In this document: piece by piece, positions 14,340-22,623 of the stretch
Layout: each line of letters starts with the position of its first letter
Numbering within the stretch: position 1 is the first letter of the stretch
Assembly (NCBI RefSeq): GCF_002920615.1
Contig: NZ_PQSU01000050.1
Location: forward strand, 1 to 46,178
Origin: Streptomyces sp. Ru62
GTDB taxonomy: Bacteria > Actinomycetota > Actinomycetes > Streptomycetales > Streptomycetaceae
DNA: 46,178 bases
Direction of reading: 5' to 3'
Program-made: the position numbers and the translations under genes
The notes under the pieces: model-generated
Seen by the model: only the letters and a program-made list of their open reading frames with translations
What the model was told of the DNA's origin: nothing
Database searches by the model: none

Positions 14340-16958
14340 ATGGCGATGACTCGGTGGTGGCGGCTGCTGCTGCCACTCCTGGTGCTGGTGGCATGGGCGG
14401 GAGGGTGCGGCACGGCACAGGCACGGCAGCGGGACGCCGGAACTGACTGCCTGTCGGACGGCCTCAGGGGAAGCACCGTCAGCGCCGCCCTGCGGCTGGA
14501 GCAGCACAAGCGCTCGACTCCCCGGCTCACTTCCGACATGACGGTGCGGGTGCCCAGACAGTGGCCGCACGCCAGGCATCTGACGTTCGGTGAGAACTCC
14601 CCGCAGTACCGCCATGCGATGCGATGCCTGCTGCTCGGGGACGAGGCCCCGGGGGAACGGAGCGAATGGCGCCCCCACGACCCCGTCGTGACCGCCACCG
14701 ACGCTTCGGTCACGGTGCACTACGTCGCCTACGACTGGATCACCTCGGAAAACCCCGTCCTCGTGGGTCCGTGGGAGGTCATCCCCACGGGCAGGACATG
14801 GATGATCTACCTGTGGCCGCCGACGCTCCAGACCATCCGGTGGAAGCAGATCGAGGTCGATCTGGGCGGCCTCAGTTTCAACGACCTCGTGGAGCATGCC
14901 TCGTCTTCCACCGAGGACCGCCTGGTGTGGAAGAACAAGCTGCCCGAAGAGGTACAGGTGGAGGTCGATCCGCCCTGGCAGCGCTGGCTGCCGGTGAAGC
15001 TCGGCCAGTCGCTCTGGGCCACCGCGGGCATCGCCTCGTGGTGGGTGTGCGCCTCGGTCCTGATCGCCGTGGCCGCACTCCGTACCGAGCCCGCCGAGGC
15101 AGCCGCCGGGGGCGGAGCGGCACGGCGACCGGCGGAGGGGGAGGGGACCCAGCGGTCCACGGCGGACGCCTCGGACACCGACGCCGGACAGGACGTCAGC
15201 TTCACGCGCACGCTGCTGGAGTGGGCCGGGCTGAGCGCGGGGGTCGCTCTGGCACTGCTGCTGTTCGTCCCGCAGGGCAGGTTCTCCCCTCGGTCGCACG
15301 CCCTTCTGTGCATCCCCGCGGGCGTGGCCCTGGTCTTCGCCGCCCGCCCGTGGAGCGTGGGCGCGTCACGGCCCTCGGCGGGCGCCGGCCCGGACGAGCC
15401 GGCCCGGCCAGCGGAGATCCGGCGTCGTCAGGCACTCGCCGTCATGGCGACCACGTGTGCGGTGGCGGCCGTCGGCCTGCTGGTGATCCTGGCGCACGAT
15501 GTCTTCGGGCTCCCCGCGGGCCTGGGAGCGAAGACGACGACCGACTTCGGCCGCACCGGGCTCGTCCTGCTGGGGCTGGTGACCGTGTGGTTGTGGCTGG
15601 CCGCGATGGCCGCCTGGGCCTGGCGCTTCGTGCGCGAGGGAGGACTGTTCCCCGGGCGCTGGACCAGCCGGTGGGACGATGACCCGGCCCGGTGCGTGGC
15701 CGTCGTCGGAAGCCTGCTGGCCGCCGTCGCCGTGGCACTGCTCGCATGCGCCTGGTGGGTGAGCGAACGACGGTGGGAGCGCGTCAACTGGCTCGTCGGG
15801 CAACCGGACCCTTCCGCTCACGACGCGTCACTGAGCCACATGTTCTCGAACTTCTTCTACACCGACCTGAGATGGCTCTTCGCCTACAGCTGGGTGCTGA
15901 CCGGAGTCGCCCTGCTGGCCCTGCTGCGCTTTCGCAGCGGGCCGCCCCGGGCACATGGCCGCCCCGGACACGAGCGGTTCGCCCTGGGGCCGAGCAAGCC
16001 GGATCTGCTGCTGACGTTCTCCCTGTTCGCCTTCTTCGTCGGCGTCCGGGCCGCGCGGTTCGCGGGCGCCGGCGCACTGTACGGCGTCTGGCTCGGGCTG
16101 AACATCCTCGCCCTGTACGCCCTTCTCGCCCTGGGGCGTCGGTGGTCCGTGTTGAGCCGGATGGGGGAGCAGTTCTGCCGGGTGCGCCTGGCCAGCGAGC
16201 AGGACAGGAGCGAACTGCTGGAGAAGGCCCGCCAGTACCGGACCGCGAACCATCAGATGCACTTGCTGGATCAGGGCCGCTCCGCCGGAGTGACCGGCGA
16301 GCAGTTGGAGGAGAAGCTGGGCGGGCTCCACCAGTGGGTGGTCACCGCGTACGAAGGAGCCGACCCACCGGAGCAGATCTCGGTGCTGGACATCGCCCTG
16401 GCCTGGGGGCCGGAGGGACACTGGTGGTCCAACGCGGTTCGCGCGGCGCGTCTGGCGTTCTGGTTCGGGACGCCGGCCACCGCGCTGCTCGTCTACTACG
16501 AGGCACAGGATCCGTACGGGCGACAGCAAGCCCTGTACTCCCCCATCGGCCTTCCGGAGTTCGCCGCGGACCTGGTCCTCTACCAGCTCGGGTGGACGAT
16601 CGCCGGCTTCACGCTGGGGGCGCTGTGGCGTCTGCTGCCCGGACGCCGGAGCCAGGCCCGCGCCTGGCTCCTCACCGCTGCCTACGGCTTCCCCGCGGTG
16701 CTGGCCGCCGCGCTCATCCACATCATGGACACGGACCCTCGCCAGCTCCTCCTGTACGCCGCGCTCCTCCTCGTCATCCTGACCCTCACCAGCATCTGGA
16801 TGGACCTGGCGACGTTCCGGAGGGAACGGAAGTACTGGCCCAGCGGTTTCGCCCTGCTGCTGTCCATCCACCAGCTGCGCGGCTTGTCCGTAGGGGTCAC
16901 CTGGATCCTGGCCCAGCTCGTGGCCGTCGTGACGATCTTCAAGAGCCTGACCCACTGA
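14340..16958 (+). CDS. Large polytopic membrane protein, function unknown
   Basis: The 872-residue product starts with a signal-like segment ending in GGC at residue 23, which may be a lipobox. About 200 extracytoplasmic residues follow with no recognisable motif (TDMTVRVPRQWPHARHLTFG). From about residue 225 there are roughly 13 hydrophobic segments, interrupted near residue 625-700 by a soluble loop rich in charged residues (RSELLEKARQYRTANHQMHL). No transporter, enzyme or kinase motif is visible. GGAGAGG lies nine bases before the ATG. From memory, large proteins of this shape occur patchily in Streptomyces under DUF names (perhaps DUF6185). It sits between mrp and tatB and looks like an insertion in conserved order. 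Confidence 0.75.
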   Translation: MAMTRWWRLLLPLLVLVAWAGGCGTAQARQRDAGTDCLSDGLRGSTVSAALRLEQHKRSTPRLTSDMTVRVPRQWPHARHLTFGENSPQYRHAMRCLLLGDEAPGERSEWRPHDPVVTATDASVTVHYVAYDWITSENPVLVGPWEVIPTGRTWMIYLWPPTLQTIRWKQIEVDLGGLSFNDLVEHASSSTEDRLVWKNKLPEEVQVEVDPPWQRWLPVKLGQSLWATAGIASWWVCASVLIAVAALRTEPAEAAAGGGAARRPAEGEGTQRSTADASDTDAGQDVSFTRTLLEWAGLSAGVALALLLFVPQGRFSPRSHALLCIPAGVALVFAARPWSVGASRPSAGAGPDEPARPAEIRRRQALAVMATTCAVAAVGLLVILAHDVFGLPAGLGAKTTTDFGRTGLVLLGLVTVWLWLAAMAAWAWRFVREGGLFPGRWTSRWDDDPARCVAVVGSLLAAVAVALLACAWWVSERRWERVNWLVGQPDPSAHDASLSHMFSNFFYTDLRWLFAYSWVLTGVALLALLRFRSGPPRAHGRPGHERFALGPSKPDLLLTFSLFAFFVGVRAARFAGAGALYGVWLGLNILALYALLALGRRWSVLSRMGEQFCRVRLASEQDRSELLEKARQYRTANHQMHLLDQGRSAGVTGEQLEEKLGGLHQWVVTAYEGADPPEQISVLDIALAWGPEGHWWSNAVRAARLAFWFGTPATALLVYYEAQDPYGRQQALYSPIGLPEFAADLVLYQLGWTIAGFTLGALWRLLPGRRSQARAWLLTAAYGFPAVLAAALIHIMDTDPRQLLLYAALLLVILTLTSIWMDLATFRRERKYWPSGFALLLSIHQLRGLSVGVTWILAQLVAVVTIFKSLTH

Positions 16959-16965
16959 ACGGACG

Positions 16966-17000
16966 GCCCGGCCCGGGCGGCAACCGCCCCCGGGCCCGGC
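16966..17000. terminator. GC-rich bidirectional terminator
   Basis: GGGCGG (16975-16980) and CCGCCC (16984-16989) close a CAA loop; the flanking GCCCGGCCC and CCGGGCCCGGC extend the stem with a small bulge. It sits in the 45 bases between two convergent stops and ends four bases from the minus-strand stop. Confidence 0.75.
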
Positions 17001-17003
17001 ATC

Positions 17004-17669
17004 TCAGGCGTAGGCGGCGATGTCCTTGATCGCGGCGAAGCCGAGGCCGTACGCGCTCATCCCCCGCCCGTACGCGCCCAGGTGCACCCCCGCCTCCGTG
17101 GTGCCGGCGAGCACCCAGCCGTACTCGGACTCCCGGTAGTGGAACGAGGCGGACACCCCGTCGACGGGCAGGGAGAGCCGCGACCACTCCGGGCCTTCCA
17201 GGTCGTCGGCCAGGGCCCACGCCGTCTCCGTCTGCTGGTCCAGCCAGTCGTCCCGCAGGCTGTGGTCCATCTGCCCGGGCCAGGTGAACGACAGCAGCCC
17301 CACTCCGGCCAGCCACGCCGCCGAGGACACCGATGTGGCCTCCAGCAGCCCCGTACCGTCGGCGCTGCGCCGGGACGGCTGCGCGGCGACGGTGACCACG
17401 ACCGCGAACTTCTCCCGGGGCTCACCGGCGGAGCCGGTCTCGCCCCGCACCGAGGGCTCGTCGCCGTGCCCGATCGAACCGTGCTCGACGGCGCCGTCGG
17501 CGGCCGTGCCGACCTGCATCAGCCAACGCGGCCCCGTGAACGCCTCGTCGAGCCCGTACCACGGGAAGGGCGCCCGCAGGTAACCGTCGACCGTACGCCG
17601 GGCGGAGGGGAGCTGCTGTCCGCCCTCCGCGGCCGGCACCTGCGCGCCCACCCGACTCGTCGTCTCCAT
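17004..17669 (-). CDS. Conserved hypothetical protein, about 221 residues
   Basis: The protein has no signal peptide or clear membrane helix. The N-terminus is variable, and the probable conserved body starts at RTVDGYLRAPFPWYGLDEAF. Tryptophan- and glycine-rich segments follow (WLMQVGTAADG, WLAGVGLLSFTWPGQ), ending in GRGMSAYGLGFAAIKDIAAY. I cannot assign a family or function. The ATG at 17669 has GAGGAGG eleven bases upstream; an ATG at 17720 and a TTG at 17750 are alternative starts in the same frame. It is the last minus-strand gene before tatB. Confidence 0.65.
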   Translation of the reverse strand: METTSRVGAQVPAAEGGQQLPSARRTVDGYLRAPFPWYGLDEAFTGPRWLMQVGTAADGAVEHGSIGHGDEPSVRGETGSAGEPREKFAVVVTVAAQPSRRSADGTGLLEATSVSSAAWLAGVGLLSFTWPGQMDHSLRDDWLDQQTETAWALADDLEGPEWSRLSLPVDGVSASFHYRESEYGWVLAGTTEAGVHLGAYGRGMSAYGLGFAAIKDIAAYA

Positions 17670-17863
17670 CTGCCCGGACGCCTCCTCGCTCTCGTCGGAC
17701 CGGGGTGGCCCGCCCCCCATTCGGGCGTACGCGTCCGGTCCGCACAACAACTCGGCAGCATATCCACACCACTGGAGACAGCAGGGCAGGCGCTGGATGC
17801 GTGGGTCGCGCGAACGGCCTGTTCAGGCCGTGTACGACGGGCGTGCGGTATGAAACGCGTCAC

Positions 17864-17887
17864 GTGCGTGGCGTACGCACGCGTGCG
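17864..17887. terminator. Possible terminator after tatB
   Basis: GTGCGT (17864-17869) and ACGCAC (17875-17880) form a 6-bp stem with a 5-base loop; an alternative palindrome CGCACGCGTGCG spans 17876-17887. It lies about 35 bases beyond the tatB stop on the minus strand. The rest of 17670-17920 shows no gene. Confidence 0.4.
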
Positions 17888-17920
17888 CGTGTCGGCGGGG
17901 CGGAGCGCCGGTGGACGCGC

Positions 17921-18367
17921 TCAGGTGGCGTCCGCGTCGAAGGGCGGGCGCTCGTCGTCCCCGGGCGTCTCGGGCTTCTTGGTCATGTCGACGCGCCCAC
18001 CTGAGGACGAGGAGGACGACGAGGACGACGAGGAAGACGAACCGTCGCGGCCGTGGACCGCGTCCGTGACCTCAGCCATCTCCTTCTTCAGGTCGAAGCC
18101 GTTGCGGATCTCCTTGAGTCCCAGTTCGTCGTTGTCCAGCTGCTTGCGGAGGAACGTCTTGGGGTTGAGATCCTCGAACTCGAAGTCCTTGAACTCGGGA
18201 CCCAGTTCGCTACGGATGTCCTGCTTCGCGCTCTCCGAGAACTCGCGGATCTTCCGGATCGTGCGCATCACGTCCTGGATGACCTTCGGGAGCTTGTCCG
18301 GACCGAAGACGAGCACGGCGAGCACGATGATCGTCACCAGCTCCAGTGGTCCTATGTCATTGAACAC
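17921..18367 (-). CDS. tatB: Sec-independent translocase protein TatB
   Basis: The 148-residue protein has the TatA/B layout: a short N-terminus with one membrane helix (LELVTIIVLAVLVFGPDKLP, the FGPDKLP hinge being diagnostic), an amphipathic helix (VIQDVMRTIRKIREFSE), and a long acidic tail. The length and FGPDKLP hinge favour TatB over TatA. TatB forms the receptor for folded, twin-arginine precursors with TatC. The GTG at 18367 has AAGGAG six bases upstream, deciding the start over the open frame beyond. The tail holds a run of 13 serines. It sits 84 bases downstream of the HtrA-like gene on the same strand, as in mycobacteria. Confidence 0.9.
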   Translation of the reverse strand: MFNDIGPLELVTIIVLAVLVFGPDKLPKVIQDVMRTIRKIREFSESAKQDIRSELGPEFKDFEFEDLNPKTFLRKQLDNDELGLKEIRNGFDLKKEMAEVTDAVHGRDGSSSSSSSSSSSSSGGRVDMTKKPETPGDDERPPFDADAT

Positions 18368-18451
18368 CTGACGCTCCTTGCGATGTCCTCGGTCGCTCAA
18401 CGGTACCCGGCGTTCCTGTCCGACCGGTACCGTCCCGAGGTGAGACTTCTG

Positions 18452-20422
18452 TCAGTTCTGCTCCGACGCGCCCAGCACGAGTGACACCTCCCGCTCGATG
18501 CCGTCACGCTCGACCGTCAGCCGCAGCCGGTCCCCCGGCCGGTGGGCGCGGATCTTGACGATCAGCTCGTCACCGGTGTGGACCCGCTCGCCGCCGACCT
18601 CGGTGATGACGTCGCCCGCCCGGAGCCCGGCCCGCTCGCCGGGGCCGCCCCGGGTGACCGCGGAGCCTCCGCTCGGGCTCTTGGCGTCGATACGGGCGCC
18701 GTCACCGGTGTAGCCCATGTCGAGGGTGACGCCGATCACGGCGTGTGTGGCGCGGCCGTCGTTGATCAGTTCCTCGGCGACGCGCTTGGCCTGGTTGACG
18801 GGTATGGCGAAGGCGAGGCCGATGGACCCCGCCTGGCCGCCGTCGGTCTCGGAGCCGCCGCCGGCGGAGCGGATGGCGGAGTTGATGCCGATGACCCGGG
18901 CCCGGGAGTCGAGCAGCGGGCCGCCGGAGTTGCCCGGGTTGATGGGGGCGTCGGTCTGGAGCGCGTCGACGTACGACACGTCGCTGCCGTCGCTCTTCTC
19001 CCCACCTGCGGTGATCGGCCGCTCCTTGGCGCTGATGATGCCGGAGGTGACCGTGTTGGCGAGGTCGAAGGGGGCGCCGATGGCGACGACCGGGTCACCG
19101 ACCTTGACGTCGTCCGAGTTGCCGAGGGGCAGCGGGGTGAGCCCGTGCACACCGTGCACCTGGACCACGGCGAGGTCGTAGCCGCTGTCCCGGCCGACGA
19201 CCTTGGCCTTGACGGTGTCGCCACTGCTGAAGGTCACGGATATGTCGCCGCCCGTCCCGGCGGGCTCGACCACGTGGTTGTTGGTGAGGATGTGCCCCTC
19301 GGTGTCGAGCACGAAGCCGGTGCCGGTGCCCGCCGCGTCGGCCCCTCGGACGTGCAGCGTCACCACGCTGGGCAGGGCGCGGGCGGCGATCCCGGCCACG
19401 CTGTCCGGCGCCCGGCCGGCCGGCACGCTCCCGGCCTGCGGCAGCCGCACGTCGTCGCCGAAGCCCTCGCGCTGGACATAGGCGCCGACGGCTCCGCCGA
19501 CGCCCGCGGAGACGAGGGCGACGACCAGGGTCCACGCGAGCAGGATGCGCCGCGCGCCCCTCTTGCGCTGCTGCTCCGTCGGCACACCCTCACCGGTCTG
19601 CTGCAACGGCCCCCGCGCCATCGCCTGCTCCTTGGCGGAACCGGCCGCCCAAGGGTCGTAGCGGCTCCACGGGTCGGTGACCTGCGGGGCGGGACCGGGC
19701 GAAGTACCGGGAGTGACGGGGGCGGTGGACGCCGAGCCGTGGCCGACCGGCGCGGCGGCGGCCGATGCGGCGGCGAGCGGGGCCGGCGCGGGGCCGGGCA
19801 CGTGCGGCACGGCCGCGGAAGGAACGGGTGCCGGCGCGGGGCCGGGTACGTGCGGCACGGGCGCGGAAGGAACTGGTGCCGGTGCGTGCGCCATGGCCAC
19901 AGGCATGGGTGCCGTGGGCGTGGCCGGTGGCGGAGCCGTCGGCGCGGATACGGCTGTCCCGTGCGCCGGGGTGGCCGCCGGATGCTGCACCGGCGGTGCG
20001 GGCGCCCAGGGGCCGGGTTCGCCGTACGGCGGGGTGCTGTACGGGTCGGGGTCGTGCAGCGGCTTGGGCCGTTCGGCGGCAGCCGCCCAGGAGGTGCCCC
20101 CGGACGCTACGGCGTCTCCACGGATGTCTTCACCCGCCCCGCCCCGGACATCGCCACCGGTGTCTCCGCGGATGGCCGGCTCGGTTGCTCCCCCGGTTCC
20201 TCCCCCGGCCGCTCCCGCGATGTCCCCCGCCGTGCCTCCCCCGTGGGTCTCCCCTCCGTCCGCGTCGGCCGGCCGCCGCGTCGGCCTGGCCAGCTCGAAG
20301 TCGCCGTCGGACCCGGTGGCTTCCGGTACGGCACCCCCGGGCGCCCCGGTCCGGTCGGCCGGTGTCGGCCCCGCCGCTCCCTCCGGTCCGTCCACCGGCG
20401 GGACACGGTTCCCCTCGTTCAT
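18452..20422 (-). CDS. htrA: HtrA/DegP-like membrane-anchored serine protease with PDZ domain
   Basis: The 656-residue protein has four parts: a disordered Ala/Pro/Gly-rich cytoplasmic region (1-285), one membrane helix (about 290-313, ILLAWTLVVALVSAGVGGAV), a trypsin-fold protease, and a PDZ domain (about 570-650, GGPGERAGLRAGDVITEVGG). The catalytic triad is His in TNNHVV (about 383), Asp in YDLAVV (about 415) and Ser in GNSGGPLL (about 497). The protease faces outside and would degrade misfolded exported proteins. GGGGAGAGC precedes the ATG. It lies downstream of the sigma/anti-sigma pair on the same strand, 132 bases on, and is a likely target of that sigma factor. The N-terminal extension is unusually long. 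Confidence 0.92.
   Translation of the reverse strand: MNEGNRVPPVDGPEGAAGPTPADRTGAPGGAVPEATGSDGDFELARPTRRPADADGGETHGGGTAGDIAGAAGGGTGGATEPAIRGDTGGDVRGGAGEDIRGDAVASGGTSWAAAAERPKPLHDPDPYSTPPYGEPGPWAPAPPVQHPAATPAHGTAVSAPTAPPPATPTAPMPVAMAHAPAPVPSAPVPHVPGPAPAPVPSAAVPHVPGPAPAPLAAASAAAAPVGHGSASTAPVTPGTSPGPAPQVTDPWSRYDPWAAGSAKEQAMARGPLQQTGEGVPTEQQRKRGARRILLAWTLVVALVSAGVGGAVGAYVQREGFGDDVRLPQAGSVPAGRAPDSVAGIAARALPSVVTLHVRGADAAGTGTGFVLDTEGHILTNNHVVEPAGTGGDISVTFSSGDTVKAKVVGRDSGYDLAVVQVHGVHGLTPLPLGNSDDVKVGDPVVAIGAPFDLANTVTSGIISAKERPITAGGEKSDGSDVSYVDALQTDAPINPGNSGGPLLDSRARVIGINSAIRSAGGGSETDGGQAGSIGLAFAIPVNQAKRVAEELINDGRATHAVIGVTLDMGYTGDGARIDAKSPSGGSAVTRGGPGERAGLRAGDVITEVGGERVHTGDELIVKIRAHRPGDRLRLTVERDGIEREVSLVLGASEQN
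19782..19877. repeat. 48-bp coding tandem repeat in htrA
   Basis: Two copies (19782-19829, 19830-19877) differ at a few bases and encode a 16-residue Pro/Ala/Val unit (PVPHVPGPAPAPVPSA) in the disordered cytoplasmic region of the protease. Confidence 0.85.
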
Positions 20423-20554
20423 GCTCTCCCCACGGCTGGGCCGCGACCGCGCGCTGCCGCGGCCATGGAACGTCGTCCACCGCCCCCGGGTCATCGCCGC
20501 GGGAGCGGTCTCACAGGATTCAACCAGGTTCGCGGGCCGGGACGCAGTGGCCGG

Positions 20555-21610
20555 TCAGGGCGACTGGTGGGGCACGGCGGGAGCGGCCGGGGAGGCCGGA
20601 GCGGCGGAGGGGGCGGTGTCGGGGACGGGGGCGGACAGCAGGCCGGGGCCGGTGACTGCGTTGGTGGTGGACCAGTCGGCGAGCGGCAGGGCCACGGTCT
20701 CGTCGAGTTTGCGTATCAGGGGGGAGACGGCGGCCACACCGGCCAGCACGGGCGCGGTCACGGCGCGCGCCGGCTCGGCCCGGTCCTGCCCGGCGGCGGG
20801 GGACGGCACTCCGGGGAGCAGCGGCGCGGACAGGGTGGTCGGCGCCGCCGGCGCCGGTCCGAGCAGCGCACCGCCCTGGGCCAGCAGCGGCCCCACCGGG
20901 CGGCGGCGCTGGGTGTCCGGCGTGGCCGCGCCTCCGCCCGCGCCGGTGCCGGCCGAGCGGGCCGGGGTCACGTTGCTGCCGGCGCCGGTGCCGCCGCGGG
21001 CGTCCGTGGTGAGGTCGCCGGGGAGGGAGGTCGTGACGCCACCGAGGGCGACCGCGGCCAGCGACACCGCGCCGGCGGCGGCGAACGCGAACCGCAGTCC
21101 GCGCGAGGCGGAGCGGCCGTCGTCCGGGCGGCCGACGGGATGGATGCGGAAGCCGCGGTCCTCGGGTGCGGCGACGCGGTCCGCGCGGGCCGGGAGGAGG
21201 CCGGGTGTGCGGGCGGGGACGTACCCGAACGGGAGGCGCTCGCCGCGGCTCACTCCGAACGGCCCGGAGGCGTCGGACGCGCCGGACGGTCCGCCGGCAG
21301 AGCCGCCGAGGAATCCGCCCCCGGGCGACGGCGTGCCGCCGCCGTCCAGGTCACCTCCCCCGGGGAGGCCCTGGAGGCGGGCCAGCAAGCTCGCCGAGGG
21401 CGGGGGCGGGGCCGCCTCCGCGAACACGTTCTTCAGCGCGCGCTGGGCGTCCGCCTCCGCTTTGCACCGGGCGCAGGTGGCCAGGTGCGCGAGGACGCGC
21501 TCACGCGTCTCATGACCGAGCTCTCCGTCCACGAGGGCGGAGAGCCGGTCTCCCAGGTGCTGCTCTGCGAGGCGCGCCTCCTCGACAGGTTTCGGCCGAG
21601 ATCCACTCAC
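20555..21610 (-). CDS. rseA: Zinc-binding anti-sigma factor (RseA/RsgA-like)
   Basis: The 351-residue protein carries the ZAS motif H42-x3-C46-x2-C49 (HLATCARC) within an anti-sigma domain of about 70 residues. A Pro/Gly-rich linker, a membrane helix near residues 171-193 (FAFAAAGAVSLAAVALGG) and an extracytoplasmic Ala/Pro-rich region follow. It should bind and hold the sigma factor at the membrane until a signal, redox change or proteolysis releases it. The GTG at 21610 overlaps the sigma stop as GTGA, a four-base overlap that ties their stoichiometry. The family's usual length is about 100-250 residues, so the extracytoplasmic part is long. Confidence 0.88.
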   Translation of the reverse strand: MSGSRPKPVEEARLAEQHLGDRLSALVDGELGHETRERVLAHLATCARCKAEADAQRALKNVFAEAAPPPPSASLLARLQGLPGGGDLDGGGTPSPGGGFLGGSAGGPSGASDASGPFGVSRGERLPFGYVPARTPGLLPARADRVAAPEDRGFRIHPVGRPDDGRSASRGLRFAFAAAGAVSLAAVALGGVTTSLPGDLTTDARGGTGAGSNVTPARSAGTGAGGGAATPDTQRRRPVGPLLAQGGALLGPAPAAPTTLSAPLLPGVPSPAAGQDRAEPARAVTAPVLAGVAAVSPLIRKLDETVALPLADWSTTNAVTGPGLLSAPVPDTAPSAAPASPAAPAVPHQSP

Positions 21611-22395
21611 GCGGTCGCGCCCCCTCCCCCCAGAGCGGGGACACGGGGGGCCAGGAACGAGCGCCGCTCGGCCGCGCGGGCCTCCGGGGAGCGGTGCGCG
21701 AGCGCCTTGCGGAGCTGGGACCGGCCGCGGTGGATGCGGGAGCGGACCGTGCCGAGCTTCACGCCGAGGGTCGCGGCGATCTCCTCGTACGACAGTCCTT
21801 CGATGTCGCACAGGACCACGGCGGCGCGGAACTCGGGCGCGAGGGTGTCGAGGGCCTGCTGGACGTCGGCGTCGAAGTGGGCGTCGTTGAAGAGCTGCTG
21901 CGGGGTGGGCTCGCGGCTGGCCAGGCGCTCGGCCGCGTCCTCGCCGAGGGCGTCGAAGCGGATGCGCTGCTTGCGCCGGACCATGTCCAGGAAGAGGTTC
22001 GTGGTGATGCGGTGCAGCCAGCCCTCGAAGGTGCCCGGCGAGTACGTCGACAGGGAACGGAAGACGCGGACGAAGACCTCCTGGGTGAGGTCCTCGGCGT
22101 CGTGCTGGTTGCCCGTCAGGCGGTAGGCGAGTCGGTAGACCCGGCCGCTGTGCGTGCTGACGATCTCCTCCCACGCGGGCGGAGTCCACGCCTGCCCGTC
22201 CGCGTCGGTGGCGAAGGTCGCGGTCTGGGTCTCGCCTGCGGCGAGACCGGCGGCGTGGCTGTCGGCAGCGGTGTCGGTCACGGATTTCGGCCTGCCCGCC
22301 GACCCGAGGAAGCGCCGCAGCACTCCTCCCCGATCCCCGGGCGCAGCCGCACCTCCCCTGTCGGCTCTGGTGGTGTCCAGTGGAGCCCCTACCAT
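21607..22395 (-). CDS. sigE: ECF RNA polymerase sigma factor, SigE (mycobacterial-type)
   Basis: The 262-residue protein is a group 4 (ECF) sigma factor. Region 2 spans roughly residues 85-155 (YRLTGNQHDAEDLTQEVFVR) and region 4 roughly 185-235 (LSYEEIAATLGVKLGTVRSR, the helix-turn-helix that reads the -35 element). An N-terminal extension of about 75 residues is not part of the core. GAGGTGGCT precedes the ATG. The gene order sigma, anti-sigma, HtrA, TatB, with an O-methyltransferase divergent, equals the M. tuberculosis sigE locus as I recall it, so I use that name. It is distinct from the cell-wall stress SigE of S. coelicolor, which has a different context. Confidence 0.9.
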   Translation of the reverse strand: MVGAPLDTTRADRGGAAAPGDRGGVLRRFLGSAGRPKSVTDTAADSHAAGLAAGETQTATFATDADGQAWTPPAWEEIVSTHSGRVYRLAYRLTGNQHDAEDLTQEVFVRVFRSLSTYSPGTFEGWLHRITTNLFLDMVRRKQRIRFDALGEDAAERLASREPTPQQLFNDAHFDADVQQALDTLAPEFRAAVVLCDIEGLSYEEIAATLGVKLGTVRSRIHRGRSQLRKALAHRSPEARAAERRSFLAPRVPALGGGGATA

Positions 22396-22583
22396 AGCCA
22401 CCTCGCCCGTTAGCTCCGGATAAGCGGTTTTACGAGAATTTGATACACGCTGATACGGCTCATGCGCCTGCGTCAGCAGTTGCTCGGCGTCCTGATCCAC
22501 CTCTCGCCCCCCGTCGCGTCCCCGGTCACCGGCCCATCCTTCTAAACGCCCGGTCCCATCTGCGGGTTCCCGCCGCCAACGGA

Positions 22584-22589
22584 TACAGT
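22584..22589 (+). promoter_or_regulatory. -10 hexamer TACAGT before the O-methyltransferase
   Basis: TACAGT lies about 35 bases before the likely translation start. No clear -35 is seen. The 228-base gap to sigE also holds an AT-rich stretch (22420-22460) that probably carries the divergent sigE promoter. Confidence 0.35.
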
Positions 22590-22623
22590 CACGCCCAGGC
22601 AACCACGGGGACAGGAGAGGGTC

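Noticed and set aside
18542..22126. 1194-codon plus-strand frame opposite htrA, rseA and sigE
   Set aside because: The minus-strand genes have full family motifs; the plus-strand product is low-complexity Arg/Gly/Ala.
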